This document shows, piece by piece, positions 29,642-38,276 of a DNA stretch of 64,000 bases (within the stretch, counting starts at the first letter, position 1; each line of letters opens with the position of its first letter). Below the pieces are notes generated by a model. It did not search any database. It saw nothing but the letters and a program-made list of their open reading frames with translations, and had not been told where the DNA came from. The position numbers and the translations under genes were made by a program. Origin of the DNA: Aquiflexum balticum DSM 16537 (lineage in GTDB: Bacteria; Bacteroidota; Bacteroidia; Cytophagales; Cyclobacteriaceae); the NCBI RefSeq assembly GCF_900176595.1, contig NZ_LT838813.1, positions 3,428,001 through 3,492,000 of the forward strand. The letters are read 5' to 3'.

Positions 29642-29726
29642 AGAAGCGGCATCGCACCGCTACGACCGCCTACCCTTGCTTCCTTCCGGACCTGGGGGAT
29701 TTAGCAGGAGCTGGTCGTGCCGCTAG
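29642..29726 (-). ncRNA. ffs: signal recognition particle RNA, short bacterial type
   Basis: The leftward strand carries the universally conserved SRP domain IV loop CAGGTCCGGAAGGAAGC. The flanks pair as one long hairpin (AGCGGCACGACC near the 5' end with GGTCGTAGCGG and ATGCCGCT near the 3' end), followed by a T-run. It guides the ribosome-bound SRP/Ffh to the membrane. The ends are approximate; a near-perfect promoter lies immediately upstream. Confidence 0.93.
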
Positions 29727-29730
29727 GTCA

Positions 29731-29761
29731 CAAAGGTATATCAAAAATCATCCATTGCAAA
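29731..29761 (-). promoter_or_regulatory. promoter of the SRP RNA gene
   Basis: On the leftward strand TTTG (29761-29758), a 19-base spacer and TACCTTTG (29738-29731) match the Bacteroidota consensus at every fixed position, with the RNA starting a few bases further on. Confidence 0.85.
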
Positions 29762-29866
29762 TCCTAAATGTGATATTAGAGTAAATAAATGTTAAAATGC
29801 TTTAAAACAGAATATAAAGGTTGGCAGTGTTTTTGCATATTTCTATATATAAATTGAAATATTATT

Positions 29867-30169
29867 ATGAAAAAACTACTAATTTTAGTCTCAACAGTGT
29901 TTTTATTGGGTTCTTGTTCCGTATTTGGTCCCAACCCGGAATTTTCCCAAGGAATGTCTGAAAAAAAGTTTTTAAGACAAAACAAAGAGGCTGTACTCAG
30001 TGGGATTGATGGAAATTTAAAGACATACAGAGTCAATAGGGGAGAGCGATTTTATGTATTGGCAACCTTTGAAGATGACAAACTTATCAAACTGGAAGAG
30101 ATTGAGGCATATCCGCAAATGATGGAAAACATTCCAATTGACGGAAAATCAGATAACTGGAAAAATTGA
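29867..30169 (+). CDS. small hypothetical lipoprotein
   Basis: A 100-residue lipoprotein with a clear signal: MKKLLILVSTVFLLGSC, with Cys17 as the lipid anchor. The mature part is polar with the segments KKFLRQNKEAVLSGIDG and RFYVLATFEDDKLIKLEEIE, which resemble short BamE/SmpA-like or DUF lipoproteins of Bacteroidota; I do not assign a family. It is the only gene between the SRP RNA and the transhydrogenase operon and ends before a strong bidirectional-looking hairpin. Confidence 0.7.
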   Translation: MKKLLILVSTVFLLGSCSVFGPNPEFSQGMSEKKFLRQNKEAVLSGIDGNLKTYRVNRGERFYVLATFEDDKLIKLEEIEAYPQMMENIPIDGKSDNWKN

Positions 30170-30221
30170 ATGAGTTTGGTTTGATTTCTTCAAGTGGCAG
30201 ACCACATTTTTCTTGTTTGAT

Positions 30222-30256
30222 AAAAAAATCCCGGTCGTACCACCGGGATTTTTTTT
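30222..30256. terminator. terminator between the small lipoprotein and pnt operon
   Basis: AAAAAAATCCCGGT-cgtacc-ACCGGGATTTTTTTT gives a perfect stem with A and T flanks, so it can end transcripts from both converging units. Confidence 0.88.
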
Positions 30257-30268
30257 GAAGATTATTTA

Positions 30269-31672
30269 CTAAACTTCTTTTACCTCTGCCGCCAACTTCT
30301 GCAAGGACTCCTTGGCATCACCAAAAAGCATTCTTGTTTTGGGGTAGAAGAATAGTTCGTTCTCAATGCCGGCGTAACCTGCTGCCATACCTCTTTTAAG
30401 AATAATGACATTTTTGGCCAAATCCACGTCCAATATGGGCATTCCATAAATAGGAGAGGAGGGATCATTTTTGGCTGCGGGATTGACCACATCATTGGCG
30501 CCTATCACAACCACTACATCCGTATTGGCCAATCTAGGGTTGATTTCTTCCATTTCCTGCAATCTTTCGTAAGGAACATCAGCTTCAGCTAATAAAACGT
30601 TCATATGACCAGGCATCCTACCCGCGACTGGGTGAATGGCATAACTTACTTCCACGCCCTTTTCTTCCAGAAGTTTTTCCAGTTCATGGCAGACATGCTG
30701 AGCTTGTGCTACGGCCAAACCATAACCCGGTACTATCACTACACTTTGAGAATAAGAAAGCAAAACCGCTGTGTCCGAAATACTGATTTCCCTGACGGTT
30801 TGATCTCCGCTTCCGGTTTTGGCTGCTCCCGCAGAACCTGCACCAAAAGCACCTAAAAGCACGTTGGTCAAGGATCGGTTCATGGCATTGCACATCAAAA
30901 TGGTCAGGATAGTGCCCGCTGAACCTACCAGAATACCTCCGGTCAGCATGGCTTTGTTGCCATAAAGGAATCCACCAAAAGCGGCAGCCATACCGGTAAA
31001 TGAGTTTAGCAAGGAGATTACTACTGGCATATCCGCACCACCAATGGGCATCACAAACAAGATTCCATAAATAAGGGCAATTGCAAGAAGACCGTAAAAA
31101 AACAATGGATCAGAGCCATTGAACATTTGGATTCCAATCAGCACAATGATCACCGCCAATAAAAACATATTGATCGCCTGATTCATCGGAAGGACTTTGT
31201 CTTTGATTTTTCCCTCTAATTTACCGTAGGCAATCATGGAACCTGAGAAGGAAACTGAACCGATAAGAAGTCCCAAAAGCATAACCAACAGTTCACCGTC
31301 AAATCCTGATACAGTTGCATGCTGATGGTGTTGGAACTCTATGATGGCTATCAATGCGGCGCAGGCACCACCCATTCCATTGAAGAAGGATACCATTTGA
31401 GGCATAGAAGTCATCTGAACCTTTTTGGCCATCACGGTACCGATACCGGTTCCCACAGCGAGACCCAAAAATATCAAACCGTAATTCAGACCTTTTCCGG
31501 AATCAAATTCCTGGTATAAAGTAAGTGTGGCCACAATGGCTATCAACATACCTGCAGCAGCGATTAGATTTCCTTTTCGTGCAGTATCAGGGTGACTGAG
31601 CATTTTCAATCCCAGTATAAATGTGATAGACGCAATCAGATAGGTGATTTCAAGGATATTCAGACTTATCAT
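30269..31672 (-). CDS. pntB: NAD(P) transhydrogenase beta subunit PntB
   Basis: PntB is the membrane and NADP(H)-binding part of the proton-driven transhydrogenase, which makes NADPH from NADH. The first ~260 residues form about eight membrane helices (FGGFLYGNKAMLTGGIL). The C-terminal domain III has VVIVPGYGLAVAQAQH, the Rossmann fingerprint for NADP, and HPVAGRMPGHMNVLLAEADVPYE. At 467 residues it is full length. It overlaps the preceding small gene by 4 bases (ATGA) and ends the operon. Confidence 0.96.
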   Translation of the reverse strand: MISLNILEITYLIASITFILGLKMLSHPDTARKGNLIAAAGMLIAIVATLTLYQEFDSGKGLNYGLIFLGLAVGTGIGTVMAKKVQMTSMPQMVSFFNGMGGACAALIAIIEFQHHQHATVSGFDGELLVMLLGLLIGSVSFSGSMIAYGKLEGKIKDKVLPMNQAINMFLLAVIIVLIGIQMFNGSDPLFFYGLLAIALIYGILFVMPIGGADMPVVISLLNSFTGMAAAFGGFLYGNKAMLTGGILVGSAGTILTILMCNAMNRSLTNVLLGAFGAGSAGAAKTGSGDQTVREISISDTAVLLSYSQSVVIVPGYGLAVAQAQHVCHELEKLLEEKGVEVSYAIHPVAGRMPGHMNVLLAEADVPYERLQEMEEINPRLANTDVVVVIGANDVVNPAAKNDPSSPIYGMPILDVDLAKNVIILKRGMAAGYAGIENELFFYPKTRMLFGDAKESLQKLAAEVKEV

Positions 31673-31986
31673 GATTTCTTGGGTTTTTTCTTGAACATTT
31701 CCAACATCCGGTCTGTGACTACAAAACCGCCTATAACATTGAGCATACCTACAACAACCGCCAAAAACCCAACAGAGAGGGCCAAATAATTGTCAGGAGA
31801 AGCCTGAAGCATGACGATAATTGCTCCGACTACCACCACACCATGAATGGCATTGGCACCTGACATCAATGGGGTATGCAAAATGGCAGGGACATTGGAA
31901 ATCACTTCCACCCCTAATAAAATGGCCAAAACAAGGAAATAAATCATTTCCATGTTATTACCTATGTATTCCAATATTGATTCCAT
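31669..31986 (-). CDS. transhydrogenase alpha-2 membrane subunit
   Basis: A 105-residue protein with three to four membrane helices (MIYFLVLAILLGVEVISNVP, NAIHGVVVVGAIIVML, LALSVGFLAVVVGMLNVIGGFVVTDRML). It equals the C-terminal membrane part of E. coli PntA, made here as a separate chain as in three-subunit transhydrogenases. The TPLMSGANAIHG and GGFVVTDRM segments are family-typical. It overlaps pntB by 4 bases and starts 2 bases after the alpha-1 gene. Confidence 0.92.
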   Translation of the reverse strand: MESILEYIGNNMEMIYFLVLAILLGVEVISNVPAILHTPLMSGANAIHGVVVVGAIIVMLQASPDNYLALSVGFLAVVVGMLNVIGGFVVTDRMLEMFKKKPKKS

Positions 31987-31988
31987 GA

Positions 31989-33113
31989 TTAATTGTTTAA
32001 CATTTGAACGATTCTGGAATTGACGGGCTTTCCATCATGACACACGCAAGTGCCCGCCACAATGTCGTCTTCGAAATTCAGATTTAAGTTTCCGTCTTTT
32101 ATGATCAGTTTTAAAAAATTCAGATAATTTTTTCCATACATTTTACTGGCATCCTGAGGCATATTGGCTGCTAAGTTGCCTACACCTACAATCCTGACCC
32201 CATTGACCTCTACGGTCTGATCGGGTTGGGACAATGCACAATTTCCACCCGAAGATGCTGCTAAGTCAATAATGACCGAACCAGGTTTCATGGCCCTTAC
32301 AGTCCTTTCTTCCACCAATTGTGGTGCTTTCCTTCCGGGTATTTGTGCAGTAGTGATGATTACATCCGCCTTCATGGCATGTTCATGGATGGTGTCCTTT
32401 TGTTTTTGAAGGTATTCAGCTGACTGTTCGACTGCATATCCTCCTGCACCTTTGTCTTCTGTAGCGCCTTCTACATCCACGAATTTGGCTCCAAGAGAGA
32501 GTACCTCTTCTTTGGCCGCTTGTCGCACATCGAATGCAAATACAGAAGCCCCCAATCTTCTGGCAGTGGCAATGGCCTGAAGGCCTGCAACTCCTGCCCC
32601 AAGGATCAAAACACGGGATGGGGTAATACTGCCCGCCGCTGTCATAAACATCGGAAAAAATCTGGGAAGCAGGTCCGCCGCCATCAAGACAGCCTTGTAT
32701 CCCGACACAGTTGCCATGGAAGAAAGCACATCCATCGCTTGGGCACGGGTTGTTCTGGGGACAAGTTCCATACTGAATGCAGTTCTTTTTTCCTTGACCA
32801 GATAGTTGGTCAGTTCCGGATTGAAAAGTGCATTGAGTTGTCCCATTAGGACACCCGATGGTTTCATTTTAGCTATTTCGTCCTCAGCTATTGCCTGAAT
32901 TCCTAGAAGGAGATCTGATTGTTGAAGAATTTCGGCACGTTGATGGATTTCTGCACCAGCCTCTTTGTAAAGTTCATCTGATGCATAGGCACTAGACCCT
33001 GCATTGTTTTCCACCCAAACTGAAACTTTCCAGCTGATCAAAGTTTTCACTGCTTCGGGTAAAAGGGCCACCCGAGCCTCGTCAATGGGTTCTTTTAAAA
33101 TCCCTATAATCAT
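31989..33113 (-). CDS. pntA: NAD(P) transhydrogenase alpha-1 subunit (NAD-binding)
   Basis: A 374-residue soluble domain I that binds NAD(H). It begins like alanine dehydrogenase relatives (IGILKEPIDEARVALLPEAV), contains LVPRTTRAQAMDVLSSMA and has the dinucleotide fold VLILGAGVAGLQAIATARRLGA plus TTAQIPGRKAPQLV. It heads the alpha1-alpha2-beta operon, whose three genes are 2 bases apart or overlapping. The split architecture resembles that of Rhodospirillum rubrum rather than E. coli. Confidence 0.95.
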   Translation of the reverse strand: MIIGILKEPIDEARVALLPEAVKTLISWKVSVWVENNAGSSAYASDELYKEAGAEIHQRAEILQQSDLLLGIQAIAEDEIAKMKPSGVLMGQLNALFNPELTNYLVKEKRTAFSMELVPRTTRAQAMDVLSSMATVSGYKAVLMAADLLPRFFPMFMTAAGSITPSRVLILGAGVAGLQAIATARRLGASVFAFDVRQAAKEEVLSLGAKFVDVEGATEDKGAGGYAVEQSAEYLQKQKDTIHEHAMKADVIITTAQIPGRKAPQLVEERTVRAMKPGSVIIDLAASSGGNCALSQPDQTVEVNGVRIVGVGNLAANMPQDASKMYGKNYLNFLKLIIKDGNLNLNFEDDIVAGTCVCHDGKPVNSRIVQMLNN

Positions 33114-33203
33114 TGCTTTTTTTGGATAAAGCCAGAAATATTTTGAAAATAAATTTGAAGTCCTGAAACTATTAAAAAGATTCGAAAATGAAAGTTTTTT
33201 TAT

Positions 33204-34061
33204 ATGCTTAGCTCAATATTTGGGTTAATTATTTTAATTATATTTTATATTTCATCAAATAATTGTTTTATGCACACATTACTATTGAATTTCAATCATT
33301 CGCAAGTTATATCTATGGTTTTTGTTCAGATGTTGTTTTCCATTAATCTTTTTGGTCAGGTCAGTTTTCAATATGGAGGTATAGTGAGGGGAGATTCACG
33401 GGAAAAGTCAATAAGTCTGGTTTTTACTGGTCACGAATTTGCGGAAGGTGGAGAGGATATTTTGAATACACTGAATCAGTTTGATGTCAAAGCCTCATTT
33501 TTTCTGACAGGTGATTTCTACAGAAACCCTGATTTTGAAACATTGATTTACAGAATGAAAAATGAAGGACATTACTTGGGAGCCCATTCAGACAAGCATC
33601 TTTTGTATTGCACCTGGGAAGATAGAAATGAGCTTTTGGTAGATAAAGAAATATTTATAAATGATCTAAAAGAAAACTATAATGAAATGAAAGGCTTTGG
33701 GATAAGTATTGAGGATGCACCATACTTTTTACCTCCTTACGAGTGGTATAACGACAGCATTAGCCAATGGTCAGAGAGCTTTGGTTTGAAATTGGTCAAT
33801 TTCACAAGTGGAACACGAAGCCATGCGGATTATACTGATCCAACGATGAGCAATTACATTTCTTCCAAGGAGATCTTGGATAGCATAAAATCTTATGAGG
33901 CAAATTCACCTAGCGGACTCAATGGCTTTTTATTGTTGATGCATATTGGAGCAGGGGACAAGAGGAAGGATAAATTTTATGCATTGTTACCTGATTTGTT
34001 GGAATGGCTGGGAGAAAAAGGATATTCTATTGAGCCTTTGAAAGAATTATTGGGTGAATGA
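33204..34061 (+). CDS. polysaccharide-deacetylase-like protein with altered first motif
   Basis: A 285-residue secreted protein with the NodB-type fold: the helix-strand pattern DILNTLNQFDVKASFFLTGDF and GHYLGAHSDKHLLY (metal His in HSDKH, 128-132), then FLPPYEWYN and the closing LLLMHIGAG. The usual first motif TFDD is replaced by VFTGHEF (73-79), so the usual base/metal Asp pair is missing. It may still bind metal through the His/Glu, or it may have lost deacetylase activity. The N-terminus is uncertain: starts at 33204, 33270 and 33315 all precede the hydrophobic segment ending LFGQ. It is next to the sulfatase, but no PUL was seen. Confidence 0.75.
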   Translation: MLSSIFGLIILIIFYISSNNCFMHTLLLNFNHSQVISMVFVQMLFSINLFGQVSFQYGGIVRGDSREKSISLVFTGHEFAEGGEDILNTLNQFDVKASFFLTGDFYRNPDFETLIYRMKNEGHYLGAHSDKHLLYCTWEDRNELLVDKEIFINDLKENYNEMKGFGISIEDAPYFLPPYEWYNDSISQWSESFGLKLVNFTSGTRSHADYTDPTMSNYISSKEILDSIKSYEANSPSGLNGFLLLMHIGAGDKRKDKFYALLPDLLEWLGEKGYSIEPLKELLGE

Positions 34062-34293
34062 AAGACAATTTAATGGGTGATTTAATCGGTAAAAAGGTTC
34101 GTTTAATTTAATGGTTTTCTCAAAATCCATTAGGTAAATAAGTATATTTGAAATTCATAAAAATACCCTTGAAAAAACAAGATTTGTCAATATTTGATCA
34201 ATGATGACAAAAAGGAAAAGCTCCGATTCTGTTCCTAGATAAGGATATGCTTTTTTTGCTGATTGATAAGTTTACCAACATAACCAATTAATT

Positions 34294-35859
34294 ATGAGAA
34301 GATTTAATTTGCTTTTTTTATTGTTTTCAGGAATGATCTTAGTAGGTCAGGCCCAAACCCAAAAAAAGCCCAATATCCTGGTGATATGGGGGGATGATAT
34401 CGGAACCTGGAACATCAGCCACAACAACCGGGGAATGATGGGGTACAAAACACCCAATATTGACCGCATTGCAAAAGATGGTATTGGGTTTACAGATTAT
34501 TATGCCCAACAAAGCTGTACCGCTGGTAGAGCAGCATTCATTGGTGGAACTGTGCCAGTAAGAACTGGAATGACCAAAGTCGGAATGCCAGGTGCCAAAG
34601 AAGGCTGGCAAAAGACTGACATCACTATTGCCACAGTGATGAAAAACCTTGGCTATGCAACAGGTCAATTTGGAAAAAACCACCAAGGGGACCGGGACGA
34701 ACACCTACCCACAATGCATGGATTTAATGAGTTTTTTGGAAACCTCTACCACCTCAATGCAGAAGAGGAGCCTGAAAATGAAGATTATCCCTCTGATATG
34801 GTTTTAGCGAATGGAAAAACTTTTAAAGAAACTTATGGCCCTAGAGGCGTTATCCATTCATGGGCAGATGGAAAAGGTGGTCAAAGACTTGAAGATACAG
34901 GGCCTCTTACCAAGAAAAGGATGGAGACCATTGATGACGAGTCAATTGCAGCTACCAAAGCATTTATCAAAAAGCAGGTTGCAGCAGGAAAACCCTTTTT
35001 CACCTGGTGGAATGGAACTAGAATGCATTTCAGGACCCATGTTAAAGAAGAGCATAAGGGAATCAGCGGACAGGATGAATATGGGGATGGAATGGTTGAA
35101 CATGACCTTCATGTAGGTGAATTGTTAGATCTCTTGGATGAGTTGGGAATAGCTGATAATACCGTGGTCTTGTATTCTACAGACAATGGACCGCATTACA
35201 ACACCTGGCCTGATGCTGGAACAACACCATTTCATGGTGAAAAAAACAGTAGCTGGGAAGGTGCTTTCAGAGTGCCTGCATTTATTAAATGGCCGGGCAA
35301 ATTCGTGGGCGGTACTACTCTGAACGGTATTGTTTCCCATGAAGATTGGTTACCTACTTTTGCAGCCATAGGTGGAGATCCTAATGTGGTTGATAAAATT
35401 AAAAAAGGAGTCACAATGAATGGCAAAACTTTCAAAAATCACATAGATGGCGTCAATCAACTGGACTATCTGACAGGAAAGGTCAAGGAATCTCCCAGAG
35501 CTGGATTTATTTATGTAAATGATGCCGGTGAAATTGCAGCTTTGAGATATGGGGACTGGAAAGCTATGTTTTTGGAAAATAGAGCAGATAAATTACAAAT
35601 ATGGTTGGAGCCTTTTGTGGAACTTAGAGCTCCTTATTTAATCAATCTTCGAAGAGATCCTTTTGAAAAGGCAATTGAAGGCTCCAATACTTATTATGAT
35701 TGGTATATAGACCGTGCATATATTCTTATTGCCATTCAGGGCTACGCATTTAATTTCCTTTCAACCTTTAAAGATTATCCTCCAAGTCAAACTGCAGGAG
35801 ACTGGAGTTTGGGAAAAGTCCAGAAACAGATTGAAGAAATGACAAATAAAAGTAATTAA
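34294..35859 (+). CDS. arylsulfatase (sulfatase family, Cys type), secreted
   Basis: A 521-residue hydrolase of sulfate esters. A signal peptide (ILVGQAQ) precedes KPNILVIWGDDIG, whose Asp34-Asp35 bind Ca2+. The active-site motif SCTAGRAA has Cys75 in C-x-A-x-R, which must be turned into formylglycine by a maturase. Further blocks are GQFGKNHQGDRDEHLP, VVLYSTDNGPH and FKDYPPSQTAGDWSL. No sulfatase-maturing enzyme lies in the window. It resembles arylsulfatases with wide substrate use; the true substrate is unknown. A terminator follows. Confidence 0.92.
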   Translation: MRRFNLLFLLFSGMILVGQAQTQKKPNILVIWGDDIGTWNISHNNRGMMGYKTPNIDRIAKDGIGFTDYYAQQSCTAGRAAFIGGTVPVRTGMTKVGMPGAKEGWQKTDITIATVMKNLGYATGQFGKNHQGDRDEHLPTMHGFNEFFGNLYHLNAEEEPENEDYPSDMVLANGKTFKETYGPRGVIHSWADGKGGQRLEDTGPLTKKRMETIDDESIAATKAFIKKQVAAGKPFFTWWNGTRMHFRTHVKEEHKGISGQDEYGDGMVEHDLHVGELLDLLDELGIADNTVVLYSTDNGPHYNTWPDAGTTPFHGEKNSSWEGAFRVPAFIKWPGKFVGGTTLNGIVSHEDWLPTFAAIGGDPNVVDKIKKGVTMNGKTFKNHIDGVNQLDYLTGKVKESPRAGFIYVNDAGEIAALRYGDWKAMFLENRADKLQIWLEPFVELRAPYLINLRRDPFEKAIEGSNTYYDWYIDRAYILIAIQGYAFNFLSTFKDYPPSQTAGDWSLGKVQKQIEEMTNKSN

Positions 35860-35868
35860 TACGGAATG

Positions 35869-35907
35869 AAAAGCCGGTCTTTATTTGACCGGCTTTTCAT
35901 TTTTTTC
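35869..35907 (+). terminator. terminator after the arylsulfatase gene
   Basis: AAAAGCCGGTC and GACCGGCTTTT form a perfect stem around TTTATTT, followed by CATTTTTTT. It also shows why the next gene must start at 35918 and not at 35885. Confidence 0.85.
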
Positions 35908-35917
35908 CAAAGAAATT

Positions 35918-36943
35918 ATGAAATTCAGATCAATATTGATACTAAAGGTTTTAGTAGGACTATTGCTCTTTGAAGTAGGTTGTACCAGTCCACAATCAAA
36001 TTCTATAGCTGAGGTTGTTGTAGCATCTGATCCTCTTCCCTCTTGGAATGAAAGCAGTACGAAGCAGCAAATAATTGATTTTGTAACGTCAACGACCACA
36101 ACAGGAAGTCCGGATTTTGTTCCTGAAGCGGACCGAATTGCTGTTTTTGACAATGACGGAACTTTGTGGGCTGAACAACCCATGTATTTTCAATTGATTT
36201 ATGCCGTTGACTTTATTAAAAAAGAAGCTTCAAAACACCCTGATTGGCAGACCCAAGAACCATTCAAAAGTGTACTTTCCGGCGATTTGAGTGCGGTAAT
36301 GAAAGGTGGAGAAAAAGCTTTGTTGGAGATGCTGATGGTTTCGCATGCAGGGATGACTACAGAAGAGTTTGGGAAATCAGTTAACTCTTGGCTGCAAACA
36401 GCAACTCACCCCAAAACAGGAAAGGCTTATTCCCAAATGATATACCAACCCATGTTGGAGTTGTTGGAATATCTGCGGGCCAATGGTTACAAGACTTTTA
36501 TTGTTTCCGGTGGAGGGATAGATTTTTTAAGAGTATTTGCGGAAAAAGTTTATGGAATCCCACCTTACCAGGTTATCGGTAGTTCTATCAAGGCCAAATA
36601 TGATGTAGTGGAAGGACAGCCCATCATTACCAAACTTCCTGAAATCAATTTCATCGACGACAAAGAAGGCAAACCTATTGCTATCCATCTCCATATAGGC
36701 AAGAGACCTGTATTTGCAGCAGGCAATTCTGATGGAGATTACGCCATGCTTGAATACACCTCCAAAGGTGATGGCCCAAGATTTGGAATGATTATCCATC
36801 ATACTGATTCCTTGCGGGAATATGCTTATGATAGAGATTCACCGATCGGTAGATTAGAGAAAGGACTTGACAATGCGCCTATGTTTAATTGGTCAATTGT
36901 TGATATGAAAACAGACTGGAAGGTAATTTTCCCATTTGATTGA
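35918..36943 (+). CDS. HAD-superfamily phosphatase, exported
   Basis: A 341-residue protein with a hydrophobic signal (ILILKVLVGLLLFEVGC), possibly lipoprotein. The HAD motif I is AVFDNDGTLW; motif II is FIVSGGGIDFLR; GIPPYQVIGSS resembles the cap area, and motif IV is FAAGNSDGDYAML. This combination matches secreted acid-phosphatase-like HAD enzymes that act on small phosphorylated molecules. I chose 35918 because the frame upstream to 35885 runs through the terminator hairpin. It precedes the DUF502 gene by 15 bases, so they may be co-transcribed. Confidence 0.85.
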   Translation: MKFRSILILKVLVGLLLFEVGCTSPQSNSIAEVVVASDPLPSWNESSTKQQIIDFVTSTTTTGSPDFVPEADRIAVFDNDGTLWAEQPMYFQLIYAVDFIKKEASKHPDWQTQEPFKSVLSGDLSAVMKGGEKALLEMLMVSHAGMTTEEFGKSVNSWLQTATHPKTGKAYSQMIYQPMLELLEYLRANGYKTFIVSGGGIDFLRVFAEKVYGIPPYQVIGSSIKAKYDVVEGQPIITKLPEINFIDDKEGKPIAIHLHIGKRPVFAAGNSDGDYAMLEYTSKGDGPRFGMIIHHTDSLREYAYDRDSPIGRLEKGLDNAPMFNWSIVDMKTDWKVIFPFD

Positions 36944-36958
36944 AAAACAATACTCAAA

Positions 36959-37540
36959 ATGAAATGGTCCAAAGTGATTGGAAATAGGATATCAAAGGGA
37001 ATCATTCTTTTTATAGTTCCGCTTGTTGTTTTGGTTTTTATCCTTGAAAAAGCGGTAATGCTGATCCGGGGTCTTCTTTCACCCATTAAGGACCTTTTAC
37101 CTGAGGAGCCTTTTTTAGGAATTGGGATGCTGACTTTGGTTAGTATTGTTGTACTCTTATTGGCCTGTTACGGATTCGGGTACATTTCCGAAAGGGAAAG
37201 AGTCAAAACCATCTTTAGGAAAATTGATAACGGAATATCATTGATCATTCCGGGATATGCCATGCTGAAAACTCAAGCAGGCGATGTCATAGGAACCAAT
37301 AACGGGGAATGGAAACCGGTGCTTTTGGGAGAAGATGGTGATTGGAAAATAGGTATCGAAGTAGAAAGAAGAGTTGATGGGCTGAGTATGGTATTTTTTC
37401 CTGAGCCGCCTGACGGCAAATCGGGTGAAATCAAACTGATTCAACAATCAAAGTTAAAGCCACTTGACATGCCGGTCAGCAAAATCCTTGGAATTATCAA
37501 GAAATACGGAAAAGATGCTTCCATTATCCAAAGCGAATAA
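36959..37540 (+). CDS. DUF502 family membrane protein
   Basis: A 193-residue protein with two membrane helices (GIILFIVPLVVLVFILEKAV, GIGMLTLVSIVVLLLACYGFGY) and a cytoplasmic or periplasmic tail. RISKGIILFIVPLVV, the segment RVKTIFRKIDNGISLIIPGYAM and the loop WKPVLLGEDGDWKIGIEVERRV fit the DUF502 family, which has no established function. It starts 15 bases after the phosphatase gene. Confidence 0.75.
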   Translation: MKWSKVIGNRISKGIILFIVPLVVLVFILEKAVMLIRGLLSPIKDLLPEEPFLGIGMLTLVSIVVLLLACYGFGYISERERVKTIFRKIDNGISLIIPGYAMLKTQAGDVIGTNNGEWKPVLLGEDGDWKIGIEVERRVDGLSMVFFPEPPDGKSGEIKLIQQSKLKPLDMPVSKILGIIKKYGKDASIIQSE

Positions 37541-37595
37541 TTTTGAATTCTACCTCCGGAAAAATATTTGAATTCAGATAATTTGAAATAATCAG

Positions 37596-38171
37596 ATGAA
37601 TCAAAATTCTACCTTAATTATCAACTTGCAAAAAAGAATAGCCTTCTTAATCATTTTCTTAGGTTTAATTATAGCTCCTTCTTTTGGTCAGGAGTCAGAA
37701 TTTAAAGCAGAATCAGAGGAAATCTTGCGGCATAGGATTTCTATCACCCTAGGCCATACCCACATTCCCGCTGGTGAAATCGACGGAGAAAAAACATTCC
37801 TCTCCGTCCCTTCTTGGGGAATGGATTATAATTTCCATATCAACAGGAAATGGGCCGCCGGACTTCATACTGATTTCATTACAGAAACATTTAAGGTGAT
37901 TGATTTTGAAGGAAACAGGGAATTTGAACGGGAGAGGCCCTTTACTTTGACACTCGTAGGTATTTACAAACCACATGAACGCTGGTCCTTTCTTGCAGGT
38001 GCAGGATATGAATTGGCAGTTGAAGAAAATTTATCCCTTTTAAGGTTGGGGATTGAAAGAGGGTGGGAACTGGAAAAAGGTTGGGAGGTATTTGCAACCC
38101 TCCAATATGACCTGAAGTTTGGTGTATATGATTCTTGGATGATTGGGGTTGGGTTCAGTAAGGGTTTTTGA
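37596..38171 (+). CDS. hypothetical outer-membrane barrel-like protein
   Basis: A 191-residue protein with a signal peptide ending in SFGQ. The mature part alternates strand patterns (SLLRLGIERGWELEKGWEVFATLQYDLKFG) and ends in WMIGVGFSKGF, with a terminal aromatic, as in small outer-membrane barrels. Conserved-looking segments are ISITLGHTHIPAG and SVPSWGMDYNF. I cannot name a family. TTTTG (37541-37545) and AATATTTG (37563-37570) could form a weak promoter. Confidence 0.65.
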   Translation: MNQNSTLIINLQKRIAFLIIFLGLIIAPSFGQESEFKAESEEILRHRISITLGHTHIPAGEIDGEKTFLSVPSWGMDYNFHINRKWAAGLHTDFITETFKVIDFEGNREFERERPFTLTLVGIYKPHERWSFLAGAGYELAVEENLSLLRLGIERGWELEKGWEVFATLQYDLKFGVYDSWMIGVGFSKGF

Positions 38172-38276
38172 TTTCCGGAGTTTTTTGTTCGTTATACTTA
38201 TCTTCTACCTGACTTATTTTTTACTTCTTTGAATTGATGTTTTTTTAACCCAATTTTCCACAATGTTTTTAGGAAA

